62,000 bases of DNA from Cryptomeria japonica. Its lineage: Eukaryota; Streptophyta; Pinopsida; Cupressales; Cupressaceae. Below the pieces are notes generated by a model. That model was given only the letters and a program-made list of their open reading frames with translations, searched no databases and was not told the DNA's origin. The position numbers were made by a program, and so were the translations under genes. The DNA is taken from assembly GCF_030272615.1 (NCBI RefSeq), contig NC_081414.1, positions 761,799,648 to 761,861,647 on the forward strand. Reading direction: 5' to 3'. This document shows positions 1 through 10,564 of this stretch, one piece after another. The number at the start of each line of letters is the position of its first letter. Positions within the stretch are counted from its first letter, which is position 1.

Positions 1-945
1 AACAAAGATACCTTGGTTGGGAAATTATCTACTTTTGAGCTTGAAGAATTTGGACCTTCTTGAGTTGTGAAGACTAAACTAGCTTTTCATGCATCTACAT
101 CATCAACTGGTAAGCAAGATTGGAAAGCTTTTTATGCAAAGGAATTGGATGATATGAAGATAGAAGATGATGAGTTTGGGTAACTTGAAGAACTATTTTC
201 TAGAAGAGTACCTAAAAGAAAGGTAGGAAGTAAGTATGAAGGAAAATAACCTTTAAAATGTTTGGCATGTAATAAGATTGGTCATTTTGCATCTAGATGT
301 CCTGAAAGAAATTCAAGATTTGAAGAAAGAGTTAGAATATCTTTTAAGCCTAACCCTGGATATCAAAACAAGTATAAGTATAGGAAAAATAGAGACAAAT
401 CATTCTACATAGTGGATGAGGAAGATGTTACTGACTCTGATGATAAACTGACAGAAGACTCTGCTAGTGGTTCCCACAATGGGAAGGAATGGGTGTTCTT
501 GGCTATCAAGGAAGTTGTTCCGGCATTGGAAGAGAATGTACCTAAAGAGAAGGAACTTGCTGCTCAAATTGAAAACAAGGAGGAATGGGTAATTGACAGT
601 GGTTGCTCACATCATATGACTGGAGATAAAGGCAAGTTTCTATCTTTGCAAGAATTTGGTGGTGGTCTGCTTAGATTTGGAGATGACAAAGCATGTACGA
701 TCAAAGGAAAAGGAACTATATCATTGGATGGTAAGAACAATACTGATAATGTTTATTTTGTTGAAGGTTTAAGGAATAATATTTTGAGTGTAGGATAATT
801 GGTAGATAAGGGATTTTAATTACAATTCAAGGATGAAAAATGCAAAATCATTTATAGATCTGGTTTGGAGATTGCAATCGGTACATAGATAAAAGGTAAT
901 GTATTTCATTTGAATTCTGGTGAGAAGACATGTTTGATTGCATAA
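1..945 (+). pseudogene. A gag C-terminus and protease (degenerate)
   Basis: The gag C-terminus contains one intact retroviral zinc knuckle, CLACNKIGHFASRC, at about 259-300, which in functional copies binds the element RNA. The longest open piece (262-798) runs from the knuckle through an acidic linker into the aspartic protease, where WVIDSGCSHHMT (about 586-621) keeps the D-S-G catalytic triad. Downstream comes the usual copia stretch ending NNILSVG before a stop. TAA and TAG stops interrupt gag upstream of the knuckle and the region after 798. The knuckle-to-protease order is that of the copia gag-pol polyprotein. Confidence 0.85.
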
Positions 946-1905
946 ATTGATGAGAGTTGGCTATGGCATAAGAGGATGTGGCATGTGAATTTTGATTGCA
1001 TTGTGAAGATTAGTTCAACTAAGGCAGTTAGAGATATACCTAATATTGTGAATCCCTATAATCCAGTATGTAAAGAATGTCAAATGGGTAAATAGGTTAG
1101 AACCTCTTTTAGGAGTATACAAGATAAATCTAATGATGTTCTTGATCTTATTCATACTGATTTGTCTGGCCCTGCTAGATTTAAAAGTTTTCAAGGTGAT
1201 AGATATTTCATTATAGTCATTGATGAGTATTCTAGAATGATGTGGGCTACTTTTCTAAGGGAGAAATTTGAGGCTTTTGAAAAGTTTAAAATCTTTAAGG
1301 CTAAAGTGGAAACTAAGACATGATTGAAGATTAAATGTTAGAGGTCAAATCATGCTGGAGAATTTACATCTAGTGAGTTTCATAACTTTTGTGATAAGCA
1401 TGGTAAAAGGGGATAATTTTATGTTCCCCGGACACCTCAGCAAAATGGAGTTGTGGAAAGGAAGAACATAACTATCTTGGATGTTGCTAGAACAATGATA
1501 ATGTAAGCTAGTCTACCTTATATCTACTGGAGAGAAGCAATGAGAACAACAATTTATACATTCAATAGAGTACATATCAAAGGAGACACCGGTAAGACAC
1601 CTTATGAATTATGGTTTGGCAATACACCTATAGTTAAGTATTTCAAAATATTTGGTAGTAAATGTTATATCAGGAGAGATGATATCATTGGAAAATTTGA
1701 TCCTAGATGTGTTGAAGGCATATTTCTTGGTTATTCTAATGAAAGCATGGCATATAGATGTTATAAAAATAGATTGCAGAGAATTGTGGAGAGTGCTAAT
1801 GCCAAGGTGGATGAGTTGAATAAAAGTCAAAACAAAGTTTATGAGCAAGAACCGGTGGTGGAAATGATTATATCTGAACTGATAGCATCTTTAGTGGAAT
1901 AGAGT
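946..1905 (+). pseudogene. A GAG-pre-integrase and integrase (degenerate)
   Basis: Starts with a pre-integrase zinc segment, LWHKRMWHVNFD near 960, with CKECQMGK near 1075, giving the HHCC arrangement. The core follows: LIHTDLSGP near 1150 (first catalytic Asp), a decayed second-Asp block near 1340, and TPQQNGVVERKN near 1433 with the catalytic Glu. The most intact piece is 1540-1902, the integrase C-terminal half with the copia motif FGSKCYI and GIFLGYS. Stops at about 1092, 1321, 1338, 1416 and 1504 break the frame; several coincide with Gln codons in element C. The function in intact relatives is insertion of the cDNA into the genome. Confidence 0.82.
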
Positions 1906-2079
1906 GTTGAACTAGTTACTCTGTCAGTATCAAAAAATTATATAGTAATTGAAGAACCAAGAAGAGGAATAGAGAGTCAGAAGACTCCTAGGTTTGTGAG
2001 ATTGAATCATTTAGAAGATAAGATCATTGGGGATAAGATCAATGGAGTGATGAAAAAAAAAAGACTGGAAACTAATGAG

Positions 2080-3591
2080 GTATGTTTAATTTCTCAAGTT
2101 GAACTAGCATTAGTAATTGAAGCATGTAAAGATGAATATTGGTTGAAAGCTATGGAAGAAAAATTAGATTAGATTGAGAAGAATAACACATGGACTCTAG
2201 TTCCCCAGACTAAAAATAAGAATGTTATTGGAACTAAATGGGTTTTTAGGAATTAATTAAATGGGGATGGTCAAGTGGTAAGGAATAAAGCTAGATTGGT
2301 TTGTAAAGGATATACTCAGAAGGAAGGAATTGATTATGGAGAGACTTTTGCACCTATAGCTAGGATTGAAGTTGTAAGATTATTTCTTGCCTATGTTGTC
2401 CAAAAAAACTACAAGGTTTATCAGATGGATATTAAGTGTATACTTTTTAATGGGGATCATGATGAAGAAGTTTATATTGAGAAACCTGATGGTTTTTCAC
2501 TTTTAGATGATACAAACATGGTTTGCGGGTTAATGAAAACTTTATATTGATTGAAATAGGCACTTAGAGCTTTGTATGGAATGTTGGATAAATATCTTTT
2601 GAAGCTTGGTTTTACTAAGGGTGATGCTAACAGTAATTTATATTATAAGATCACTGATGATGATATACTGATTATTAAAGTATTTGTTGATGATATCATT
2701 TTTGGAGGTGAAGATAAGTTGTGCATGGAGTTTTCTAAGAATATGGAAAAAGAATTTGAAATGTCTCTGATTGGGGAAATGAAATTTTTCTTAGGTTTGC
2801 AGATTACTCAGACTGACAAAGGTATTTTCAACTGTCAAACTAAGTATGCTAGGGAATTATTGAAGAAATTTGGTATGGGAAATTCTAAACCGGTAGGTAC
2901 TCCTATGGTTACAAGTGAGAAATTGACAAGGAAAGACATTTCTGCACTGGTAAATCCTAGAAGATACAAATCGATGATTGGAGGTCTGCTTTATTTGACT
3001 CAGACTAGGCCTGAGATAGTGAGTGTTGTGTGTATTGCATCTAGATTTCAAAGTGACCCTAGAAAAAATCATGAGAGTGCAGTGAAAATTTTTTTTAGAT
3101 ACTTGCAAGGTACATCAGAATATGGTTTGTGGCACCCTAAGGATGATGACTTTACTTTATGTGCATATAAATATGTTGATTGGGCTAGAGATGTTGATGA
3201 TCAGAAAAGTACTTCTTATCTATTGTTGAAGCTGAGTATGTTGTTGCTGCTACTAACTCTACACAAGTTCTATGGATGAAGCAAATGTTGAAGGATATCA
3301 AAGTGCAAACATGGCACTAGACTAGTAGTTATTCATTGTGATAACTTTGCTTCTATTGACATATCAATGAATCCGGTATTTCATTCCAATACAAATCACA
3401 TATCTATCAAGTATAACTTTCTAAAGGAGAAGGTGGAAGAAAATGAAGTTAGACTAGTTTATGTGAACACTAAAGAGCATATTGTAGATATTTTCACTAA
3501 ACCTTTGCCTAAAGAACTATTTGAGTACTTGAGAGATAGGTTAGGTTTCTGCCCCTTCGGCAGAGAACTGGTTGATGTGTTTTGGAACTAG
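2080..3591 (+). pseudogene. A reverse transcriptase and RNase H (degenerate)
   Basis: The RT starts with LDxIEKNNTW (TAG for the Gln seen in C) and continues through [17 protein letters not shown], the catalytic [10 protein letters not shown] at about 2678-2709 and FFLGLQITQTDKGIF. RNase H follows from about 3150 (YVDWARDVDDQKSTS) and ends near 3591 with the typical VDIFTKPLP block. The longest open pieces are 2275-2550 and 2572-3279. In the [10 protein letters not shown] region (about 2545-2575) Gly and Gln codons have become TGA and TAG. The RNase H core is frameshifted near 3220. The sequence is closest to minus-strand element E (same LGLQITQTDK and KLVSTPMVTSEKL-like segments). Confidence 0.88.
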
Positions 3592-3893
3592 TCTTGTATG
3601 CATTATCAAAGATATCATTCATTTTGACATTGATGTGGGGATGCTATTGCTTAGGGGGAGTAGTCAGCTTTGTGATTTAGTGGTTTATGTTTTTGGTTTG
3701 ATATTTTTGTATACATTAGGGGGAGATATATCTGTAATTCAAAGCTTTATAGAGCTCTCATTCACAAGTGGAGTTTTGTCTTTATTTCAGAACTTCATTG
3801 TCATATCTTTATGTGGGAGATTGTTGGTTGTGTTCCATTGGGGGGACTTGTTTAGCCTTTATTGGTACTTATATTTTTTTCACATCTAGTGTT
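3592..3893 (+). promoter_or_regulatory. A 3' untranslated region with repeated polypurine tracts
   Basis: Non-coding stretch between RNase H and the B insertion. TTAGGGGGAG occurs at 3651-3660 and again near 3717-3726, with weaker GGGAGATTG and GGGGGGAC near 3807 and 3840. Repeated tracts before the 3' LTR are a known Sirevirus feature; they prime plus-strand DNA synthesis. The final tract of A lies beyond B at about 19086-19098. An open frame crosses this region (3572-3889) but looks incidental. Confidence 0.6.
3889..3893. repeat. Target-site duplication of element B, left copy (GTGTT)
   Basis: GTGTT lies directly before the B 5' LTR and is repeated perfectly at 19071-19075 directly after the B 3' LTR. 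This shows that 3894-19070 is one insertion into A. Confidence 0.9.
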
Positions 3894-5488
3894 TGTTGGC
3901 ATTATTGGCATTAAGTTGTCATTGATGTCAAAATGGTTTGGCAAGGTCACCAGTAAGTAAGAAGTGGTGACCAGTATAAGAAGAGAAAGACATATGATGA
4001 CAATACACATGTGAGTAAGTAGACAGAAGGAAGACTACTGGTACATATGACCTGTGTCATCTACTGGTAAAGCAGGCTTATCGGTAAGGCACAAATAGGG
4101 ATGAAGTTTGTTTTATTTATTATGAAGGCACAACAGCTGATGAGAAGAACAAAGAGGACATGCTACCGGTACAGAGGATGTTTTTTGGTCATATTGGTAG
4201 GGTGAGTTGAGCCAGTAGTCAACCTTAGTCGAAAAAGAATGTCAAACTGACATAGGAATCCAAGAAGAGGTGGATGTTGTGAAGCATGACAACTGGATGC
4301 CAGGTGGAGGTATTGCATAGGTTGGTGGAGTGTGCATGGACGTAACAAATTAGCAAGCAGGTCATCTTTTATGAAGAACCTACACATTATGGAGGATGTC
4401 AGAGGCTTGCGACTCGAGGAAGGCAAGATGGAAAAGAGACTAAACTGATCCTATAAGAAGATTTGATCTTTGTACCCATTTGATGAAGGAAACAACTAAG
4501 CCATTAATGGTGAATGACAAAGAAAAGTAGAAAAGCATGGTCCAGACCTCTAGATCTAGAAAACACACATTGGAATGTGAAGCTTTGCTAGTATTGATCC
4601 TTGTCATGAAGATCATATACCTGGAAAAGAAGATCTAATCAAATTTGATTGGGTTCGATTTAAAGAAAAAAAAACCTAACACGACATTGTTGAATGTGGT
4701 TTCGGGTGGGAATCCAAGATTATAAATAGATGAGCTCAAGATAGAAAAGGATGGTGCTTGATGTGAAGAAGGAGAGTGAAGTGAGTTTGAATTCAGAGGA
4801 GGATCGTGTTTCTTATAATTTATTCTAAGAAAGTTGCAGAGTGAGTGAGCAGGCAAACCGGCAAGAGGGTTTAACTGGCAGTGACAAAGTACGGATAAAC
4901 TATTGAAGTTCTAACAGTTAAGCTAACCAGTGAGGAGTGATTAATTAAGAAGGCATCCAAGTGTCACATAGTGTGTTGTGTGACTGAGAGTGAAAAAAGA
5001 GTAGTCAAGAATCAGAGAGAGTAATCTCATAATTGGTAGTGTGAGATCGAGTGAAGAAGAGAAGACTGTTAACCGACATAAACCTATTTGATCAAGAGTT
5101 TCAAAACTCATTTCCAACCAGAAGCTATAATTGTATCAAAAATGTATTTCACTATACATCACCAAGTTGGATCTTGGTGTAGGGGTTGGTGCTCCTTGGG
5201 TTGGTGCCCTAAATCTTTGTAATTTAGTGTTTCACTTGTGAGACTGGATTGGAGTAGTAGTCTCTAGTAGCATTTCTCATCAAGGTTTTTTCCATATTGA
5301 GTTATCCTTGTACATCTGGTTTTGTGGGTTGCATTCATGTGATTGTCTTCTTTGGTATCCTGATTTGCCTTACCGGCTTGATTGTTTAGTGCTTAGGATA
5401 ACAATCGGTATTCTAAGGTTAATTTAAAAGGGAAAAGAGTTTAGGAACCATTGATTCAGCCCCTCTTAGTGGTATATTGTGTTCAACA
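3894..5488 (+). repeat. Element B 5' LTR
   Basis: 1595 bases from TGTTGG to CAACA, repeated at 17454-19070. It contains a TATA-like box near 4721 and the GATTCAGCCCCTCTTAGTGG-type block shortly before the 3' end, which is also present in the LTRs of A, C, N and F. The tRNA primer site starts three bases after the LTR. Confidence 0.93.
4721..4730 (+). promoter_or_regulatory. Likely TATA box of B 5' LTR
   Basis: TATAAATAGA sits in the middle of the LTR. The matching site in the 3' LTR (about 18281) reads TATGAATAGA, so that copy is damaged. Assigned by position and consensus only. Confidence 0.5.
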
Positions 5489-5490
5489 AT

Positions 5491-5502
5491 TGGTATCAGA
5501 GC
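5491..5502 (+). other. Element B primer binding site (tRNA-iMet)
   Basis: TGGTATCAGAGC, complementary to the 3' end of plant initiator tRNA-Met, two bases after the LTR. The same sequence and spacing occur in N, C and F. Confidence 0.9.
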
Positions 5503-5554
5503 CTAGGTTCCTGGTTGTTTAAAAACATTAGGTATATTCTGGACTTAGGACACA

Positions 5555-6441
5555 ATGGAAAGAAATGAGTCTTCTTCCTCAAAAGCCCCCATGTGTGATG
5601 GATCTAACTATGCCTTTTGGAGAGAAGAATGGACACCTATATTTCGTCCCTTGGTTTTGATGTGTGGATGTCTATCAAGAATGGGCATGTTCTCCCTAGT
5701 GTTCCTCCCACTAAATCGGATGCCAAGAAGGAGTATGAGAACAATGCAAATACCAAACATGCTATCTTGAGTGGGTTGTTTGATAATGAGTTTGTCAAGG
5801 TCATGCACTGTGCATCTACTAGGGAGACTTTGGATAAAATGCAAAGGTTATTTGAAGGATATGCAAAAGTCAAAGAGGCCAAGCTACAAGCACTAAGGGG
5901 CCAACTTGAAGGAATCAAGATGAAGGATGATGAAAAGATTGCAGACTACCTTCACAGATTTGATGAAACTGTGAATACCATCAAAGGACTTGGAGAAGAA
6001 ATTGCAGATGAGATTCTTGTCAAGAAAGTACTTGGGTCTCTCACACCTAAGTATGATACAAAGGTTTCTGCCATAGAAGAAGCCAAGGACCTAAAGATCC
6101 TTAGTATGGATGAGCTATTTGGCTCACTAATAGTCTATGAAATGAAAACAACTGGTGATGCATCCCTAAGGAAAGAGGCAACGTTCAACTCCACCCAAAA
6201 GGGCAAAGAAGTAGTTGATCCTAAAGGATCTAGTGAAGACTCTAATGTAGAGGTAGAAAACTTTGTCAGAAAGCTCAAAAGAGGACCCGACAAGTATAAA
6301 GGAAAGCTACCACTCAAATGTTTCAACTATGGTAAAGTTGGACACTTTGCTGCAAAATATCCTTATAATGAAACCAGTGGAGATGAGTCAAGAGGTTTTA
6401 GTAGATCTACTAGTAAAAATAAAGAAAGAAATGTCTACTAG
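5555..6441 (+). pseudogene. B gag (UBN2-type) with broken zinc knuckle
   Basis: Begins with an ATG at 5555 and a DGSNYAFWREE block typical of copia gag N-termini, then shifts frame near 5620 and continues open to 6441 (274 codons from 5617). The middle is the UBN2 gag fold: LRGQLEGIKMKDDEKIADYL, then LVKKVLGSLTPKYD. The C-terminus has one knuckle, CFNYGKVGHFAAKY, in which two of the three Cys ligands are Tyr, so it cannot bind zinc normally. This would be the structural protein of the particle. The first frame change and the Tyr substitutions indicate decay. Confidence 0.85.
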
Positions 6442-7560
6442 AAAGAAGAAGAGGCTACCAAAAGAAAAACAACCTCTATACTATTGAGGATGATGCCACA
6501 GATGAAGAAAGTACATCAGAAGATGACTTCCATGAGAATGATAGAAAATTTAATATCTTTATGGAACTTGATGGACCAGTTGGTGAAGATGAGGAAGAAG
6601 AGGATATTGAGGTTGAAGTAGATTTAGAAGGAGAGCTTATAAGTGCTCTTGAGGAGCTGAGTAAAATAGGAAGAGAACTCAAGAAGTTCAAGCTTGTTGC
6701 AGTAGATGAACAAGGTCTCTTGAAGCAATCCCTGGATGAGTCCAGTGAAGTTATATCTGACTTGAAACTGAAGCTGGAAGAAACCAAGAGGATATGTGAA
6801 GTTACATCCTCTAAACTGATGAAGAAGGAAAAGGATCATCAAGATCTAGAAGCAAAATAGTGAAACTCATAAAGGAGCTTGAAGAAAGTAAGGAAGAAAT
6901 AAAAGTAAGAAGAAAATATGAAGGCAGCACCGAAGCCTTAGACAAGATGTTGAGCAAACATAAGCAATCTGGTAAGGAGATATAGTTCACTTCTTCCAGT
7001 GAAGGTAAAGAGAAGAAGACATTCATAGTTAGCAAGGATACTGAGAAGAAGACATATGTAGATGTTGTTAGAAATTACCACACAAACTGATATACACAAG
7101 AAATGAACTGGAGGCCACACTCATTGTATCGACATGTAGATCCAAGGAGAAATGAAAGAGTTGACCATGAAGGATTCACCACAATCAACAACATGAAGGG
7201 AAGACCCTTGATGAGGCAGTTGTTTGCAATACCAAGGCTTCTTAACTAGTATGTTTCAAAATTTCATGGTTACTGCTACTGTTGTAACAAATTTGGGCAT
7301 ATAATAGATGACTGCAGATTAACCAACAAGCCCACTATGAGTTATGAAAGTAGAAATCCTTTTAATGCACTTTGGGATATGAATGTTGTCTGTTATCAGT
7401 ACAATGGATTTGGTCATAGGAGTTTTGAATGTAGGAAGAATAAACCGGTGTCTTAAAATAATTTCAAGGTTTCATCTTTAAATGAAAATATGAAATGCTA
7501 TAACTGTCAAGAGTTTGGACATATAGAAAATTTTTGTAAAAATAGGAAGATCAAGTAGAA
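6442..7560 (+). pseudogene. B extra block: acidic coiled coil plus three CCHC knuckles
   Basis: Lies between gag and protease where ordinary copia elements have only a short linker. 6561-6860 is open: an acidic start (GEDEEEEDIEVEVDLEGE) and Glu/Lys/Leu-rich heptad-like sequence. After several stops come three knuckles: CYCCNKFGHIIDDC (about 7273), CYQYNGFGHRSFEC (about 7391, one Cys to Tyr) and CYNCQEFGHIENFC (about 7496). The arrangement and the second knuckle match ORF1 of element F (CYACNMFGHRAFEC), so this block and the ORF1 of N and F are probably homologous. It may be a C-terminal gag extension; its function is unknown. Confidence 0.75.
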
Positions 7561-9000
7561 GAAGACAAATCTTGATCAAGAACCAGTAGTTGAAACAAAG
7601 CACAAAATAGTAGATGACAAGAAGAAGGAAACCAAACTGGTATGTGTTGAGAAAGAAAAGGACAAGGCAGAATCAAGTCTGATAGTGCAGACTGCATTAC
7701 ATGGTGCAAGGAAAAATCTATGGGTTTTAGATAGTGGCTATTCCAACCACATGACTAGTGATAAAAAAAAATTATTAATCTTGAAGAATGGAATGGTAGT
7801 TCGATAAGATTCAGAGACAACTCATCCATCAAAATAAAGGGAAAAGGTAATCAAAATATTGATGGAAAATTGAAGGCACATGATATATATTATGTGGAAG
7901 GCCTAAAGCACAATTTACTAAGTGTGAGTTAGATGTGTGACAAAGGTTATAAATTCACCTTTGACTCAACTAGTTTCCAGATAAAGAAAGAGAGTATCGG
8001 TTAGGTTGTGGCAGAAGGAGAGAGAACAGATGGCAATGTTTACAATTTAAAGGAATGCTATCAGTCTCAATGCATGATAGGACAGGTTGATGAAAAATGG
8101 TTGTGGCATCGAAGATTAGGCCACATAAATTTTGATAACCTAGTTGCAAGAGACTGAAAGGAGTGTGTAAGGAATATTTCACCCATCATCAAATCAGTAA
8201 GCACATTTTGTGATGAATGTGTAAAAGCAAAGCAGACTAAGGTGAGCTTCAGGACAAAAGAGCACAAAACCTCAATGCAACTTGAAATTGTGCATACAGA
8301 TCTGTGTGGTCCAGCTAGGACAAGAGCTCTTGCTGATGAATGATATTTTATGCTCTTTATTGATGATTATTCAAGAATGACATGGGTCACTTTCTTAGAA
8401 GATAAGTCACAAGCATTTGGTAGATTCAAGATCTTTAGGAAGATGGTGGAGAAGGAAAGTGGGTGCAAGCTAAAATGTATAAGATTAGACTAAGGTGGAG
8501 AGTTCACATCAAATGAATTTGAAGATTATTATGAAAGACATGGAATTAGAAGGCAATACTCAACCCCTAGGATACCAAAACTAAATGGTGTGGTAGAAAG
8601 GAAGAACAAGATAGTCAAGGAGATGGCTAGAACTATGTTAAATGAGGCTAGTCTACCAGACACATATTGGAAGGAAGCTCTTCATACTGTTGGATATACT
8701 TTGAACCAGGTTCAATTAAGAACAAACAATAGGATGACACCTTAGGAGTTATGGTATGACTGAAAGCCATTAGTGAAATACTTCAAAGTATTTTAAAGTA
8801 AGTGTTATATCAAAAGAGATATGGATGGTCTAGGTAGTTTTGAATCTAGGAGTGATGAAGGAATCTTCCTTGGTTACTCATCTAATAAGGCCTACAAATG
8901 CTACAACAAAAGACTAAGAAGAGTCATTGAGAGTGTGCATGTAAAAGTTGATGAGGATAGGCACAAAGGAAATCAATTGTAGGTAAACTAGTATGATGAT
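7561..9000 (+). pseudogene. B protease and integrase (degenerate)
   Basis: The protease motif WVLDSGYSNHMTSDK is at about 7719-7763 with D-S-G intact. The pre-integrase zinc segment LWHRRLGHINFDN is near 8101, with CDECVKAKQ near 8212. The integrase core shows IVHTDLCGP near 8289 (first Asp), RLDxGGEF near 8486 (second Asp, with TAA for Gln) and KLNGVVERKN near 8581 (catalytic Glu). It ends in SKCYIKRD and GIFLGYSSNK. At least eight in-frame stops are present, including TAG at 7930, 8746, 8981 and 8990 and TGA at 8341. It is clearly inactive. Confidence 0.85.
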
Positions 9001-9628
9001 TTCGGTGATGAAGGTGAGGAAGCTAAGTCAGACAACGAACCAGAAGAAGTAACCAAGAAGGCTCCCAACTGGTATGTGCAATTTAATCACTTGAAAGACA
9101 AAATTCTAGGAAATAAGATTGATGTTGTGCAAACTAGAAGAAGACTTGCCCGAAATGATGCACAAGTTAACTTCTACCTCATGACTGAAGTAGAACCTAA
9201 AACATTCAATGAGGCCAACAAAAGAAAGGAATGGATGGATGCCATGGAAGAAGAAATACAATAGATTAAGAAGAACAAGACTTGGGAATTAAATCCCTAG
9301 ACCGGAAGACAAGAATATCATTGGCACTAAGTGGGTGTACCAGAATGAGATGAATGAAGAAGGTAAAATTGTTAGACATAAAGTGTGAAAAGGATACTCT
9401 CAAGTAGAGGGCATTGACTTTGAAGAAACATTTGCACTAGTTACTAGATTAGAACCAATTAGAATTTTTCTAGCCTTTTTTGCCTACAAGGGTTATAAAG
9501 TATATTAGATGGATGTAAAGTTTGCCTTCCTAAATGGAAATTTGGAAGAAGAAGTGTACATGGAGCAACCAGAAGGGTTTCTACTATAGGATGATAAACT
9601 TTTGTGTGCCAGTTGAAGAAGGCCGCAT
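9001..9628 (+). pseudogene. B reverse transcriptase, N-terminal part (interrupted by N)
   Basis: Open from 9076 to 9264 (NWYVQFNHLKDKILG... AMEEEIQ), then TAG where relatives have Gln and a frame change near 9300. Continues with NKTWEL, CKGYSQVEG-like, VYxMDVKFAFLNG (TAG for Gln near 9507) and EEEVYMEQPEGF, and stops inside the KKAALYGL segment at 9628 where N is inserted. The rest of the RT resumes at 16133. Confidence 0.85.
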
Positions 9629-10511
9629 TGTTGGCAATTAACACTCCATTCATTAGGTTTCACTATGTTTTCATTGATGGAAACATGATTTTGGTTTTCG
9701 GCTTCATATGGTGTACCGACAAGCACTTCATAGACTCTACACCAACACCAATAGGATAGAAGATTTGTTTGGTCACCAGCAATGCAGGCCAACATGGTAT
9801 AGTAAAGGTCATCAATATTAAAGGCCGACATATCTTGGATCTGGGATTGACAACTTCTTTTAATGTTTATTCATTTATTTTATATGGACGACATGAATCT
9901 AATATTTTATATATCCTTTTAAGCCAACATAAGGCATAAATTTGTATAGGGTATATAAGGTAGATTGATTAGATCATTTTGAGATGATAGTATGGATATA
10001 TGGATGTAATTTAATGCAAAATATATCAAAGAGATTATGTAAGTGAGGAATATATTGTAGGGGTTATTTCGGTACAGAGGTTTAGGGTTTTAACCTGAAC
10101 GGATAGAGCTTAAACTAGAACTGTATTCTGGCATAAAATATGCTATCCTAGCAATTCACTATTCTCCGAATTGTTGTCTAGTATTTTATGTAGTCGGTGA
10201 GGCTCTTATTGTGATTGAGGAGTGTGCTCTAGGTTGTAAGCCTTCCTACAAGTGCAGGCCCATAATATATTGTAATATTCCTTCATATGGCTAGTGACTA
10301 TTGTGGGTCACAAATCCCACCGTGGTTTTTCCATGTTTAAATTTGTGTGTTATGGTTCTCATTTATATGTTTGGATTATTGATTACATTAGTTTTTTGAA
10401 TTTTGTTTATATCGGTATACTGGTTGGTGTATAAATGTTTTATTAAGGCTAAAATCTATTATTCCGATATAACATTGATTCACCCCCCCTTAGTGTTATT
10501 GATTTTCAACA
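9629..10511 (+). repeat. Element N 5' LTR
   Basis: 883 bases, repeated at 15218-16132. A TATA-like GTATATAAGG lies at 9951-9960. The segment TGCTCTAGGTTGTAAGCC...CTACAAGTGCAGGCCC (about 10225-10262) closely matches the LTR of A (about 19994-20034), so N and A LTRs are related. Ends with ATTCACCCCCCCTTAGTG and TTCAACA. Confidence 0.92.
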
Positions 10512-10513
10512 AT

Positions 10514-10525
10514 TGGTATCAGAGC
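10514..10525 (+). other. Element N primer binding site (tRNA-iMet)
   Basis: TGGTATCAGAGC two bases after the LTR, as in the autonomous copia elements B and C. Confidence 0.9.
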
Positions 10526-10564
10526 CTTGTGCCTCGAAGGAAGTTTAACAGCTTGAGGAAGATC

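Larger units (their letters stand above)
1..3893 (+). mobile_element. Element A, left part: Ty1/copia retrotransposon, 5' end outside window
   Basis: Degenerate copia element read in the order gag CCHC, protease, GAG-pre-integrase and integrase, reverse transcriptase, RNase H. The window opens inside gag, so the 5' LTR and primer site are missing. It is cut at 3893 by element B and resumes at 19071, where its polypurine tract and 3' LTR lie (19071-20338). The RT core reads FVDDIIFGG and several AAGGGGGAG-type tracts follow RNase H, both resembling the Sirevirus lineage; clade placement is an inference. Many in-frame stops make it non-functional. Minus-strand element E (39845-43087) is its closest relative here. 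Confidence 0.9.

Noticed and set aside
3572-3889. 105-codon hydrophobic frame after A RNase H, as a possible envelope-like ORF
   Set aside because: It runs through the polypurine tracts, has no conserved start, and no equivalent frame exists in B, C or E; the hydrophobicity reflects T-rich DNA.
5491-5502. tRNA-like TGGTATCAGAGC sequences as tRNA genes
   Set aside because: Only the 12 bases complementary to a tRNA 3' end are present, directly after LTRs; these are primer sites, not genes.
9624-9628. Target-site duplication of N (CGCAT against CCTGT at 16133-16137)
   Set aside because: Only two of five bases agree; the boundary is supported by LTR ends and by RT continuity instead.
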